A stretch of 64,000 nucleotides of DNA from Myxococcales bacterium. GTDB taxonomy: Bacteria; Myxococcota_A; Polyangia; Nannocystales; Nannocystaceae. Shown here one piece after another: positions 43,204 to 51,685 of the stretch. Position numbers and translations under genes: made by a program. Each line of letters begins with the position of its first letter. Positions within the stretch are counted from its first letter, which is position 1. Under the pieces are notes generated by a model. It did not search any database, was not told where the DNA came from, and saw only the letters and a program-made list of their open reading frames with translations. The stretch lies in contig JACKDU010000002.1 in the NCBI GenBank assembly GCA_020633335.1, forward strand, positions 1,054,001 through 1,118,000, given 5' to 3'.

Positions 43204-43834
43204 CGCCCTCCGCCGCGCCGCCCCAGCCGTGCATGTGCCCGCGGAGCATCCGCTTGGCCCGGTGGAGGTGGGTCTTCACCGTGCCGATCGGCAGATCGAG
43301 GATCTCGGCGATCTCGGGGTACGAGACGTCCTCGAGGTAGTAGAGCATGATCACCGCCCGGTAGCGCTCGGGCAGCGCGCCGATCGCCGCCTCGAGGTCG
43401 CGCCGGAGATCGGAGCGCGACTGGCTCATCGCCGACTCGGGCGCCGGCGTGCCGTTCTCGAAGCCCTCGGGGAGCGCCGCGTGGACCCGCGTGCGCGCGC
43501 GGTGGTTGAGGTAGACGTTGTAGGCGATCCGGTAGACCCAGGTCGAGAAGCGGGCCCGCCCCTCGAAGCCGGCGAGGCCGCGGTAGGCCCGGAGGAAGGC
43601 CTCCTGCGCGAGATCATCGGCGAGCGTCGGATCGCCGGCGAGGCGGAGGAGGAGCCCCCGGACCTTGCCCTGGTGGCGGCGGAGGAGCTCGCCGAAGGAT
43701 CGATCGTCGCCGAAGTGACATGCCCGAGAGACCAGGTCGGCGTCGTCGAGATCGACGAGCGAGGTCCCGCCCGGCTGGACGTCGATGAGAGGGGCGGCCC
43801 ACGGGAGGGCGCGTTCGAGGGGTCGACGGATCAT
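43193..43834 (-). CDS. ECF RNA polymerase sigma factor
   Basis: 213-aa extracytoplasmic-function sigma-70 factor. Region 2 is clear (FGELLRRHQGKVRGLLLRLAGDPTLADDLAQEAFLRAYRGL, then FSTWVYRIAYNVYLNHRA), and region 4 has the helix-turn-helix ERYRAVIMLYYLEDVSYPEIAEILDLPIGTVKTHLHRAKRML. ATG 43834 is used because it overlaps the upstream gene's stop by 4 nt. Between the membrane gene (43831-44403) and the two-helix protein it forms a three-gene cassette that probably responds to an envelope signal. Its target promoters cannot be inferred here. Confidence 0.92.
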   Translation of the reverse strand: MIRRPLERALPWAAPLIDVQPGGTSLVDLDDADLVSRACHFGDDRSFGELLRRHQGKVRGLLLRLAGDPTLADDLAQEAFLRAYRGLAGFEGRARFSTWVYRIAYNVYLNHRARTRVHAALPEGFENGTPAPESAMSQSRSDLRRDLEAAIGALPERYRAVIMLYYLEDVSYPEIAEILDLPIGTVKTHLHRAKRMLRGHMHGWGGAAEGDDA

Positions 43835-44403
43835 CGGGGATCCCTGTTCTTGCGGTCGCTGAGCCGCTCGGAGAGGCCAAACGAGACGAGGTAGCCGAGG
43901 CCGATGAAGCCGGGGATGAGCCCCACCGAGCCGAAGTGCCCCTCGCTCGAGCCGGCCGCGAGGAGACCGAGACCGGCAAAGACGAGGACGACGCCGCGGC
44001 GGAGATCGCTGCGGGCCGCCGACGGGAACAGCGCCGCCGGCGGCTCCATTCCCTGCTCGACGAAGCGGCGAGCGAGCTCGAGGCGGCGCTCCTCCGCCCG
44101 CAGCCGCATCCGCACGACCAGGACGACGGTCGAGAAGAAGAAGAGGAGCGCGCTGAAGTCGACGATCCACGAGCTCTGGCACGAGCCGCCGCCGCCGAGC
44201 TCACCCGCGAAGACCCCGCCGAAGAACGAGACGTCGGTCAGGCAGCTGTGGAGCGCGAGGTGGGTCGACGAGCGGACCAGACCCTCCAGCGCGAGGCCAC
44301 CCCAGGCGTGGGCCTCACCGGCCCCGCCGAGGTACGCGACCGCGACCGCGACCGCGGGCGCGAGTGTGCGAAGAGCGCGCATGTCTCCCCTGGACATCAT
44401 CAT
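43831..44403 (-). CDS. DUF6249-like membrane protein
   Basis: 190-aa secreted or membrane protein heading the ECF operon. An N-terminal signal-like helix (TLAPAVAVAVAYLGGAGEAHA) is followed by a Cys-containing loop (SCLTDVSF...GGSCQSSW), a membrane helix (SALLFFFSTVVLVVRM), a charged helix (RLRAEERRLELARRFVEQGMEPP) and two more membrane segments (LRRGVVLVFAGLGLLAAG, SVGLIPGFIGLGYLVSFG). The LARRFVEQG...LRRGVVLVFAGLGLL arrangement is like DUF6249 proteins, which I recall occurring near ECF sigma factors. Start is ambiguous: ATGs at 44403, 44400, 44397 and 44382 are all in frame; GAGG is best spaced for 44397, and AGGGGAG is very close to 44382. The repeat TGTCTCCCCTGGACA overlaps this start region. 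Confidence 0.65.
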   Translation of the reverse strand: MMMSRGDMRALRTLAPAVAVAVAYLGGAGEAHAWGGLALEGLVRSSTHLALHSCLTDVSFFGGVFAGELGGGGSCQSSWIVDFSALLFFFSTVVLVVRMRLRAEERRLELARRFVEQGMEPPAALFPSAARSDLRRGVVLVFAGLGLLAAGSSEGHFGSVGLIPGFIGLGYLVSFGLSERLSDRKNRDPR

Positions 44404-44442
44404 GCCTCAGACCAGGGCGCCAGGGCCCAGGTTTCAGACGAT

Positions 44443-45069
44443 CTACGCCCCCCGCAGCGCTTCGTGACGGCTCCAGAGCTCGGCGAGGGAAAATTGTCGC
44501 CGCGGGCGCGCGATCTCGGGCGGCGCCCCCGCGCCACGGAGCCACGCCTCGCAGCGCGCGTAGGCCAGCGCGATCACCGCCTCAGCCTCCTCCGGGTGGA
44601 CGTCCAGGGCCGCGCGAAAGAGCCGGCGGAGCGCCGGGAGATCGCCGTCGACGCCGTAAAAGATCCCCTGGATCTCGACCTGCTCAGCGAACCACGCGTC
44701 GGTCTCGGCCGCCGCCCGGCCGAGGTAGGCGCAGGAGATCACCGACGAGGCGAGCTCCTCCCAGAGGATCCGCCGCTCGCAGTCGACCTCGAGGCGGAGC
44801 GGGATCAGCCCGTAGTCGATCCCGTGATCGTCGGCGAGCCCGTCGAAGAGGGCCGCATGACCGAGCTCGTGGAGGAGGTTCGGGAGCCCGGCGACGACGA
44901 TCTCGAAGTCCGCCCCGTCGCCTCCCGGACGACGACGGACCCAGTTCGCGTCGTCCTCGGGCCGGACGATCACCTCACCGCCGCGCTGGGCGAAGGCCTG
45001 ACACGCGAACGCGAGGAGGCGCCCGTCGTGGTCCTGCGCATCCACCTCGATCACCCGCGCCAACGCCAC
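44443..45069 (-). CDS. HExxH-containing protein of unknown function
   Basis: 208-aa soluble protein. The segment LPNLLHELGHAALFDGLADDHGIDYG contains a zinc-protease-type HExxH (HELGH), and EELASSVISCAYLG downstream could supply a third ligand. Other family signatures are absent and there is no signal peptide, so a metal-dependent hydrolase is only suggested. Its GTG start lies 2 nt after the stop of the upstream small membrane protein, making them co-transcribed. The C-terminus is helical (ALDVHPEEAEAVIALAYARCEAWL). Confidence 0.6.
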   Translation of the reverse strand: MALARVIEVDAQDHDGRLLAFACQAFAQRGGEVIVRPEDDANWVRRRPGGDGADFEIVVAGLPNLLHELGHAALFDGLADDHGIDYGLIPLRLEVDCERRILWEELASSVISCAYLGRAAAETDAWFAEQVEIQGIFYGVDGDLPALRRLFRAALDVHPEEAEAVIALAYARCEAWLRGAGAPPEIARPRRQFSLAELWSRHEALRGA

Positions 45070-45071
45070 GA

Positions 45072-45650
45072 CTAGAATTGAAGGCTGAGCGCGAGGCCCC
45101 CGCCGCGGCGCAGGGCCACCGGCGCCGCGCGGAGACGTCGCTGCTGGAGCTTGCCGACCACCAGCATCGCCGCCCCGCCGCCGACCAGCGCCCCGCCCGG
45201 GACCCCCATCGCCAGCGACGCCCGCAGGCGGGCCGACTCCTGGCAGCCGTTGCCCGCCGAGAAGTCGCAGGCCTCGGTGAAGGACATCGCCACCGCGCCG
45301 ATCACCAGGAGGCCGCCGACCGCCGTGAAGATGATCCCGGAGCGGACCCAGCCGGCGGCCGTCCGGGCCTCCGGCGAGTCCCGCAGCGGATCGTAGTCGT
45401 CGGCGACGGCGACGTCCTCGATCGCCTCGTCCACCTCGTCATCGGCCAGCGGATCGTCAGCCAGCGGATCGTCTTCGCCGCCCTGACCCGCTCCGGGGTC
45501 AGTATCTCCGCCATCGGCCGGACCCGCGCCCGTCGGCGCGACCTCGGCGGACGCGGTCGACGGCTCGGGCTCGACGGCGCCGCCGTAGTCCCGGCCCTGG
45601 GGCGGGGCGAGCGCGAGCGCCGCGGCGAGGCAGAGGGGGAGGTGAGGCAC
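45072..45650 (-). CDS. Small membrane protein with acidic periplasmic segment
   Basis: 192-aa protein. A short signal-like start (HLPLCLAAALALAPP) is followed by a Gly/Asp/Glu-rich linker containing the direct repeat DDPLADDPLADD, then two predicted membrane helices (SGIIFTAVGGLLVIGAVAMSF and LAMGVPGGALVGGGAAMLVVG) separated by a loop with two Cys (CDFSAGNGCQ). No family recognised. The GTG at 45650 is preceded by TAGCTT ending 6 nt upstream and lacks a Shine-Dalgarno site. It is followed within 2 nt by the HExxH gene, which may process or bind it; that is inference. Confidence 0.6.
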   Translation of the reverse strand: MPHLPLCLAAALALAPPQGRDYGGAVEPEPSTASAEVAPTGAGPADGGDTDPGAGQGGEDDPLADDPLADDEVDEAIEDVAVADDYDPLRDSPEARTAAGWVRSGIIFTAVGGLLVIGAVAMSFTEACDFSAGNGCQESARLRASLAMGVPGGALVGGGAAMLVVGKLQQRRLRAAPVALRRGGGLALSLQF

Positions 45651-45656
45651 CGGCGA

Positions 45657-45662
45657 AAGCTA
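45657..45662 (-). promoter_or_regulatory. -10 candidate TAGCTT, leaderless GTG
   Basis: TAGCTT on the minus strand ends 6 nt before the GTG at 45650, leaving no space for a ribosome site. A matching -35 is not obvious. Confidence 0.4.
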
Positions 45663-45777
45663 CCACGGCTCCACCGCGGCGGGACGCTTGTCGAGGGCGA
45701 CCGGAGCCGGCAAGCTGGGTCCTCGTGGCCACCGCCGCTCCGAGCCCCCGCCCCGCCGCGCCCGAGGAGCGCCCCTG

Positions 45778-46932
45778 GTGATGCTCGCCGCCCTCTTTGC
45801 GACCCTCATCGCCACCAGCGAGCCGGCGATCTGCGATCGCCTGCCGACCCTGGGCCCCGCCGACGCGCCGATCGTCGTCCGCTGGTACGTCGACCCCCTC
45901 GGCCCGGGGATGCTCGACGTCTGGCTCGAGCTCCGCCGGCTGGTCGGCGATCTCGAGGGCGAGGTCGCGGTCGCGCCGATCTTCGTGTCGAACGCGACCC
46001 ACCGCACGCCGACCGAGAACAAGACCCGCCTCTGGGCGACCGCCGCCGCCTGCCGCGGACAGAGCGAGGAGGCCCTCCGTCTCCTCGCCCGCGAGGGGAG
46101 CGCGCGGATCGGCCGTCGCCTCGACGACCGGGAGGGACGTGCGGCGCTCGCGCGGGAGATCGGCCTCCGCGAGCCCCCGCAGGAGGCCTCTCTGCGCGCG
46201 CTGATCGACGCTGGAGACCGCGAATTCCGCCTCCGCGCGGCCAACTCGAGCGGCCGCGTCGGTCGCGCGCCGGCCTTCGCTATCGGCGACGCCGCGCCCT
46301 TCGAGGACGGCGCCCACCTCGAGGCCGTCCGCCGCGAGATCGAGGGCGCGCGCCTCCGCGAACGCCCGACCCCCCGCAGCGTCGCCCATCACAGCCGCAG
46401 CGGCGTCGCCGAGCGCCTCCGACGCCCGTCCGCCGACGCCGGGATCCTCGTCGGCGGCGTCGCCCTCCCCCACCGCCTCGTGGTCCTCGTCGAGCAGGCA
46501 GATCACCCCGATCTCCTGATCCTCCGACCGGCGCTCGAGCTCCGGAGCGTCGCCCCGGGCCGCCTGGCGATCCAGGTGATCGCCCACGGGCAAAGTCGCG
46601 CGGCGAGCCAGCTCCGCACCCGCCTCTGCGCCGCCCGGATTCTCGGCCGCGAGCTCGACTACCTCCGCCTCCTCACCCGCGAGCCGCTGGCCGAGGCGAG
46701 CGCCGCGGAGCTCCTCGGAGCGCTGGACGCGGCCGCCGAGGCCCACGCCTGCGAGGCCGAGGAGGACGCGCTCTCGCGCGAGGTCGCGGTCCTCCCGAGC
46801 GGGCTCTGGCTCGACGGCGCGGCGATCGGCGCCCGTGAGATGGCCGCCCTCGAGCGTGAGATTTTGCTGATCGAGGCCACCGCAAGCCCCCTCGATGCCG
46901 TATTCTCGGCAGCAGCGCCCCCTGAGCCCTAG
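45778..46932 (+). CDS. Secreted thioredoxin-fold/DsbA-like candidate without CxxC
   Basis: About 384-aa exported protein. The GTG at 45778 (GAGGAG 8 nt upstream) or the adjacent ATG at 45781 starts a signal peptide (MLAALFATLIATSEPAICD). Two segments look like thioredoxin-superfamily DsbA/Thioredoxin_4 domains: PADAPIVVRWYVDPLGPGMLDVW...VAVAPIFVSNAT near the N-terminus, and ILVGGVALPHRLVVLVEQ...LPSGLWLDGAAIGA later. The catalytic CxxC is missing (DPLGPG at the expected place), so redox activity is unlikely. No other function is evident. It is divergent from the small membrane protein operon and followed by the PP2C gene after 45 nt. Confidence 0.5.
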   Translation: MMLAALFATLIATSEPAICDRLPTLGPADAPIVVRWYVDPLGPGMLDVWLELRRLVGDLEGEVAVAPIFVSNATHRTPTENKTRLWATAAACRGQSEEALRLLAREGSARIGRRLDDREGRAALAREIGLREPPQEASLRALIDAGDREFRLRAANSSGRVGRAPAFAIGDAAPFEDGAHLEAVRREIEGARLRERPTPRSVAHHSRSGVAERLRRPSADAGILVGGVALPHRLVVLVEQADHPDLLILRPALELRSVAPGRLAIQVIAHGQSRAASQLRTRLCAARILGRELDYLRLLTREPLAEASAAELLGALDAAAEAHACEAEEDALSREVAVLPSGLWLDGAAIGAREMAALEREILLIEATASPLDAVFSAAAPPEP

Positions 46933-46977
46933 GCAACGACCTCCGGGGCGTCGCCATCCCTGAGCCAAGCGACCGCC

Positions 46978-48360
46978 ATGGAGATCAAGTACTGGGCAGC
47001 GACCGACGTCGGGCGCAAGCGATCGCACAACGAGGACAACTTCCTCGTCGACAAGACCCTCAACCTCTTCGTCGTCGCCGACGGGATGGGCGGGCACGCG
47101 TCCGGCGAGGTCGCCAGCGCGATGGCCGTCCATACGATCCGCGAGGTGATCTTCACGGAGCGGCACCTCTTCGACAACTTCGTCGACGACGATCCGGCCG
47201 CGCACATCGAGATCTCGACGCTCCTCGAGTACGCGGTCCATGCGGCGTGCGCGTCGATCTTCCGCAAGGCCCAGCAGGAGCCCGAGAAGCGCGGGATGGG
47301 GACGACCGTCGTCGTCCTCCTGATCATCGGCCGCCGGGGCTTCATCGCCTACGTCGGCGACAGCCGGATCTACCTCCTGCGCAACGGCATCGTCTATCCG
47401 CTCACCGAAGATCACTCGCTGATGAACGAGCTGATCCGCAGCGGCAAGCTCAACCCCGAGGAGTTCGCGGGGAGCCCCTACGCCAACTTCAAGAACGCGA
47501 TGACCCGCGCGGTCGGGGTCCACGAGCACGTCGAGGTCGACATCCTCGACTTCGAGGTGCTCCCCGGCGACTCCTTCCTCCTCTGCTCGGACGGCCTCTA
47601 CGAGTACCTCGAGGGCTCGGACATCGCCTCCAACCTCGCGCTGCCGAACATCGAGGAGATCCCCGGTCGCTTCATCGACCTCGCCAACAGCCGCGGCGGC
47701 AAGGACAACATCACCGCGCTGGTGGTCCAGCTCCCGCAGGCGGCCGACACCCCGGGGCGGGCGGCCGAGCTCAACTTCACGATCGAGACCCTGCGCCGGC
47801 TGCCGCTGATGCGCCAGCTCAGCTACCAGCAGCTCTGCAAGGTGATGACGATCTCGCGGATGCGGCCCTTCGAGCGCGGCGAGGCGATCAGCCGCGAAGG
47901 GACCCCGGGCGGTGAGCTCTGCGCGGTCCTCGAGGGCGACATCCGCCTGACCCGCCACGGCCGCGAGTACGCGATCATCCACGCCGGCCAGCACTTCGGC
48001 GAGATCGACCTGATCGACACCACCCACCGCACGCTCACCGCCGCCGCCCTCTCCGACGGCCGCCTCCTGGTGATCGAGCGCCGGGACTTCTACGACATCC
48101 TCCACCGCGACGCCCACCTCGCGGTCAAGCTCCTCTGGAACCTCAACCAGGAGCTGAGCAAGCGCCTCCTCGAGTCGACCGACGCGCTCCTCAAGATCCG
48201 CGCGCAGATCGGCATCAAGCAGCCCGAGGCGCCGGAGGTCGACGTCGACATCATCGACGAGGTCGACGTCGAGGTCGCCGAGATCACGGTGGTCAAGAAG
48301 CGCGACAAGGACGGCGAAGAGATCGAGGAGCTCGAGGCCAGCGAGCTGGTGGAGGTCTAG
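46978..48360 (+). CDS. PP2C phosphatase fused to a cyclic-nucleotide-binding domain
   Basis: 460-aa protein phosphatase of the PPM/PP2C family, expected to reverse Ser/Thr kinase signalling. Metal-site motifs are present: HNEDNFLV (about 17-24), VVADGMGGHASG (33-44), AYVGDSRIYLL, CSDGLYEYLEG and GGKDNITALVVQL. From about residue 255 a cyclic-nucleotide-binding domain follows (LMRQLSYQQLCKVMTI, GEAISREGTPGGELCAVLEGDIRL, GQHFGEIDLID), suggesting control by cAMP or cGMP, then a short helix and an acidic tail. This fusion would give second-messenger-gated phosphatase activity; two Ser/Thr kinases are encoded later in the window, but a direct pairing is only a guess. Confidence 0.9.
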   Translation: MEIKYWAATDVGRKRSHNEDNFLVDKTLNLFVVADGMGGHASGEVASAMAVHTIREVIFTERHLFDNFVDDDPAAHIEISTLLEYAVHAACASIFRKAQQEPEKRGMGTTVVVLLIIGRRGFIAYVGDSRIYLLRNGIVYPLTEDHSLMNELIRSGKLNPEEFAGSPYANFKNAMTRAVGVHEHVEVDILDFEVLPGDSFLLCSDGLYEYLEGSDIASNLALPNIEEIPGRFIDLANSRGGKDNITALVVQLPQAADTPGRAAELNFTIETLRRLPLMRQLSYQQLCKVMTISRMRPFERGEAISREGTPGGELCAVLEGDIRLTRHGREYAIIHAGQHFGEIDLIDTTHRTLTAAALSDGRLLVIERRDFYDILHRDAHLAVKLLWNLNQELSKRLLESTDALLKIRAQIGIKQPEAPEVDVDIIDEVDVEVAEITVVKKRDKDGEEIEELEASELVEV

Positions 48361-48361
48361 G

Positions 48362-48766
48362 ATGGACGCTTGCTCCGACGATGAGCTGGTCGCCGAGGCG
48401 TGGGCGGCCCGGGAGCGCGCCCTCTGCGACTACTCCCACTTCGCGGTCGGCGCGGTCCTCGAGGACGAGGCCGGCGTCCGCTGGAGCGGCGCCAACGTCG
48501 AGAACGCGAGCTACAACCTCGGCCTCTGCGCCGAGCGCGTCGCCCTCTACTACGCCCTCACCCACGGCGGCCGCGGCTTCCGGCGGATCGCGATCGTCAC
48601 CGACGCCGCCCTGCCGACCCCGCCCTGCGGCTCCTGTCGCCAGGTCCTCTTCGAGTTCGCCCGCGACGCGACGCTGATCCTCGAGAACGTCGCCGGCGAG
48701 CGGCAGGTCTACACGATCCGCGAGCTCCTCCCGCACGCGTTCGAGTCGAGCTACCTCAAGCGCTAG
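48362..48766 (+). CDS. cdd: Cytidine deaminase
   Basis: 134-aa homotetrameric-type cytidine deaminase of pyrimidine salvage (cytidine/deoxycytidine to uridine/deoxyuridine). Zinc ligands and catalytic Glu are intact: LCAERVAL (Cys56, Glu58) and TPPCGSCRQVL (Cys89, Cys92), plus FAVGAVLE and NVENASYN in the substrate pocket. It starts 1 nt after the PP2C stop, so it is co-transcribed and probably coupled, with no known functional reason. Normal length. Confidence 0.96.
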   Translation: MDACSDDELVAEAWAARERALCDYSHFAVGAVLEDEAGVRWSGANVENASYNLGLCAERVALYYALTHGGRGFRRIAIVTDAALPTPPCGSCRQVLFEFARDATLILENVAGERQVYTIRELLPHAFESSYLKR

Positions 48767-48783
48767 ACCGCCGCGCCAAACGA

Positions 48784-48813
48784 GCGCACGCCCCGCTCCG
48801 ATCGGAACGAGGC
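48784..48813. terminator. Hairpin between convergent cdd and valS
   Basis: Imperfect stem centred on CCGATCGG (48798-48805), GCC.CG.TCCGATCGGA.CG.GGC, in the 68-nt convergent gap. It is symmetrical and could end transcription from both sides; no T-run is present, so Rho help may be needed. Confidence 0.45.
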
Positions 48814-48834
48814 GCGCTGTGGCGCTGGCGGGCG

Positions 48835-51591
48835 CTAGCCGCCGAGGCGCTCGAGCGTCGCCCGGAGGACCGCGAGGCTCTCCTGGAACGAGGCCAGGCG
48901 GGCCTCGTCCTTGGCGATCACCTCGGCCGGCGCCTTCGCGCGGAAGCCGGGGTTCTGCAGCTTCTTGTCGAGGCTCGCCGCGTCCTTCTCGAAGCGGGCG
49001 ATCTCCTTCTCGAGGCGCGCGCGCTCGGCCGCGACGTCGACGACGCCCGCGAGCGGCAGGATCACCTCGACGCCGCGGACCACCTCGGAGATCGCCTCGC
49101 GCGGCGCCTCGTCCTCGGGGCCGATCACCTGGAGCCCGGAGAGGCGGGCGAGGAAGCAGATCTGCGCCTCCATCCCGCCGATCGTCGCGGCCTCCGTCGC
49201 CCCGGCGCGGACCATGACGTCGACCCGCTTGCCGAGCGAGAGCTTGACCTTCGCCTTGAGCGAGCGCGCCGCGTTGACCACGTCGATCACCCGGGCGATC
49301 TGCTCGCGCGCCTCGGCGACCGCCCGCGAGCCCAGGAGGGCGCCGACCGCCGCGATCGGCCCGGCCATCGTCTCCGGCCGCCGGGCCTCGTCGTCGCCGC
49401 TCCACGCCGTCACCTCGGGGTAGGCGGCGATCATCAGCGACGCAGGATCGCCCTCCCGGCGCGGGAGCTGCTGCCAGATCTCCTCGGTGATGAAGGGGAC
49501 GAAGGGGTGGAGGACCCGCAGCACGAGGTCGAGCGCGGTCACCAGGGTGCCCTGGGTGATCCGCCGGGTCTCCTCGGTCGCGCCCTCGCCGAGCCCGGTC
49601 TTCGCCAGCTCGAGGTACCAGTCGCAGAGTTCGTACCAGACGAACTGATAGATCGCGTGGGCCGCGAGATCGAGGCGAAAGGCGCCGAGGAGCTCGCCGA
49701 CCTCGCGGGCGACCTCGACGCTCCGCGCGAGGATCCAGCGGTCCGCCGCGCCCAGCCGATCGAGGCCGTCGGCCGTGAGGCACTCGCGCTCGAAGGCGTC
49801 GCGATCGAGGCCCTCGTCGAGGTTCATCATGACGAAGCGCGAGGCGTTCCAGAGCTTGTTGCAGAAGTGGCGGTAGCCCTCGACCCGGGCCCGGCTGAAG
49901 ATGATCCCCTGATCCTGCCCGGCCATCGTCGCCAGGTAGAAGCGGAGCGCGTCGGCGCCGAAGCCCTCGATGAGCTCGATCGGGTCGACAACGTTGCCCT
50001 TGGTCTTCGACATCTTCTGACCGTCCTCGCCGAGGACCATCGAGTGGAGGAAGACCGTGCGGAAGGGGACGTCGCCGGTGAAGTGGATCCCGAACATCAT
50101 CATCCGGGCGACCCAGAAGAAGAGGATGTCCCAGCCGGTCTCCATCAGCGCGGTCGGGTAGAAGCGCTCGAGATCGGCGCTCTCCTCCGGCCAGCCGAGG
50201 GTCGTCAGCGGCCAGAGCCCCGACGAGAACCAGGTGTCGAGCACGTCCTCGTCCTGGGCGATCGCCGCCGAGCCGCAGCCGGCGCAGACGCTCGGGTCCT
50301 CGCGGCCGACGGTGATGTGGGCGCAGGCCTGGCAGTGCCACGCCGGGATCCGGTGGCCCCACCAGAGCTGCCGCGAGATGCACCAGTCATGGATGTTCTC
50401 CATCCACCGGTAGAAGTCGTTGGTCCGGTACTCGGGGACGAAGCGGGTCGCCCCGTCGCGGACCGCCCCGATCGCCGCCTCGGCCATCGAGCCGACGCTG
50501 ACGAACCACTGGTCCGAGGGGAGCGGCTCGACGACCACGTTGGTCCGCTGCGAGTAGCCGATGTTGAGCTTGTGGGGCTCGACCTTGACCAGCGCCCCCT
50601 CGGCCTCGAGGGCGGCGACCACCGCCTTGCGGGCGTCGGCGACCGTCAGCCCCTGGAAGCGCTCGGGCGCCGGCGCCTGGATCCGGCCGGCCTTGTCGAT
50701 CACGCAGATCACGTCGAGGTCGTGGCGCTTGCCGGTCTCGAAGTCGTTGAAGTCGTGGGCCGGCGTGACCTTGACGGCGCCTGTCCCAAAGGCCATGTCC
50801 ACGAGGATCGGGTCGCCGACGATCGGGATCCGCCGGCCGGTGAGCGGCAGGATCACGTGCTGGCCGATGAGCCCCTCGTAGCGCGGGTCCTCGGGGTGGA
50901 CGGCGACGCCGCTGTCGCCGAGCATCGTCTCCGGGCGGGTGGTCGCGACCACGAGGTGGCGCTCGCTCCCCTCGATCGGGTAGGCGATGTGCCAGAGCGA
51001 GCCGTCGACCTCGCGGTGCTCGACCTCGAGATCGCTGAGCGCCGTCTGCGAGGCCCAGTCCCAGTTGATCAGGCGATAGGCCCGGTAGATGAGCCCCTGC
51101 TCGTGGAGCCGGCAGAACGCCTCGCGGACCGCCCGCGACGAGACCTCGTCGAGGGTGAAGCGGTAGCGATCCCAGTCGAGCGAGGCGCCGAGCGCCTCGT
51201 GCTGGCGATCGATGATCCCGCCGTGCTCGTTCTTCCAGGTCCAGACCCGCTCGAGGAACGCCTCGCGGCCGATCTCGACGCGGCTCGTCCCCTCCTTCTG
51301 GAGCTCGCGCTCGACCATCACCTGCGTGGCGATGCCGGCGTGATCGGTGCCAGGGAGCCAGAGCGCCGGAGCGCCGCACATCCGCTGCCAGCGGACCAGG
51401 CAGTCCTGCACCGTCGCCGTCAACGCGTGCCCCATGTGGAGGCGACCGGTGACGTTGGGCGGCGGGAGGACGACCGTGAAGGGGGCGCGGTCGGTCGCGG
51501 TCGACGGCTTGAAGTAGCCGCGCTCGTTCCAGAGACGGTACCACCGCGCCTCGACGGCGCTCGGCTCGTAGACGGAGCTCAGTTTTTCCAT
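48835..51591 (-). CDS. valS: Valyl-tRNA synthetase
   Basis: Class I aminoacyl-tRNA synthetase charging tRNA-Val. The 918-aa chain has PPPNVTGRLHMGHAL (HIGH signature at 52-55), the editing-domain region TTRPETMLGDSGVAVHPEDPRY, a zinc-ribbon-like CQACAHITVG...CAGCGSA, the KMSKTKGNVVDP (KMSKS) loop near residue 527 and the C-terminal coiled-coil arm. ATG 51591 fits the family N-terminus MEKLSSVYEP; 21 open codons upstream are not conserved. The gene contains a TGTCC-CAAA-GGCCA repeat that writes the invariant AFGTGAVKVTP with the rare codons TTT and ACA. No T-box or tRNA-like leader was seen. Confidence 0.97.
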   Translation of the reverse strand: MEKLSSVYEPSAVEARWYRLWNERGYFKPSTATDRAPFTVVLPPPNVTGRLHMGHALTATVQDCLVRWQRMCGAPALWLPGTDHAGIATQVMVERELQKEGTSRVEIGREAFLERVWTWKNEHGGIIDRQHEALGASLDWDRYRFTLDEVSSRAVREAFCRLHEQGLIYRAYRLINWDWASQTALSDLEVEHREVDGSLWHIAYPIEGSERHLVVATTRPETMLGDSGVAVHPEDPRYEGLIGQHVILPLTGRRIPIVGDPILVDMAFGTGAVKVTPAHDFNDFETGKRHDLDVICVIDKAGRIQAPAPERFQGLTVADARKAVVAALEAEGALVKVEPHKLNIGYSQRTNVVVEPLPSDQWFVSVGSMAEAAIGAVRDGATRFVPEYRTNDFYRWMENIHDWCISRQLWWGHRIPAWHCQACAHITVGREDPSVCAGCGSAAIAQDEDVLDTWFSSGLWPLTTLGWPEESADLERFYPTALMETGWDILFFWVARMMMFGIHFTGDVPFRTVFLHSMVLGEDGQKMSKTKGNVVDPIELIEGFGADALRFYLATMAGQDQGIIFSRARVEGYRHFCNKLWNASRFVMMNLDEGLDRDAFERECLTADGLDRLGAADRWILARSVEVAREVGELLGAFRLDLAAHAIYQFVWYELCDWYLELAKTGLGEGATEETRRITQGTLVTALDLVLRVLHPFVPFITEEIWQQLPRREGDPASLMIAAYPEVTAWSGDDEARRPETMAGPIAAVGALLGSRAVAEAREQIARVIDVVNAARSLKAKVKLSLGKRVDVMVRAGATEAATIGGMEAQICFLARLSGLQVIGPEDEAPREAISEVVRGVEVILPLAGVVDVAAERARLEKEIARFEKDAASLDKKLQNPGFRAKAPAEVIAKDEARLASFQESLAVLRATLERLGG
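50782..50795. repeat. TGTCC-CAAA-GGCCA family member in valS
   Basis: Located in codons for the highly conserved AFGTG of the editing domain; its presence changes codon choice but not the protein. Confidence 0.55.
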
Positions 51592-51685
51592 GGCCACACG
51601 CAACATGCCGCCCCAGAGGCTGAGGCGGCAAGTCCATCCTTGGTGGGCAGCCACCGGCGGCCGCCCTTGGTTATGGCGTTCGCGG

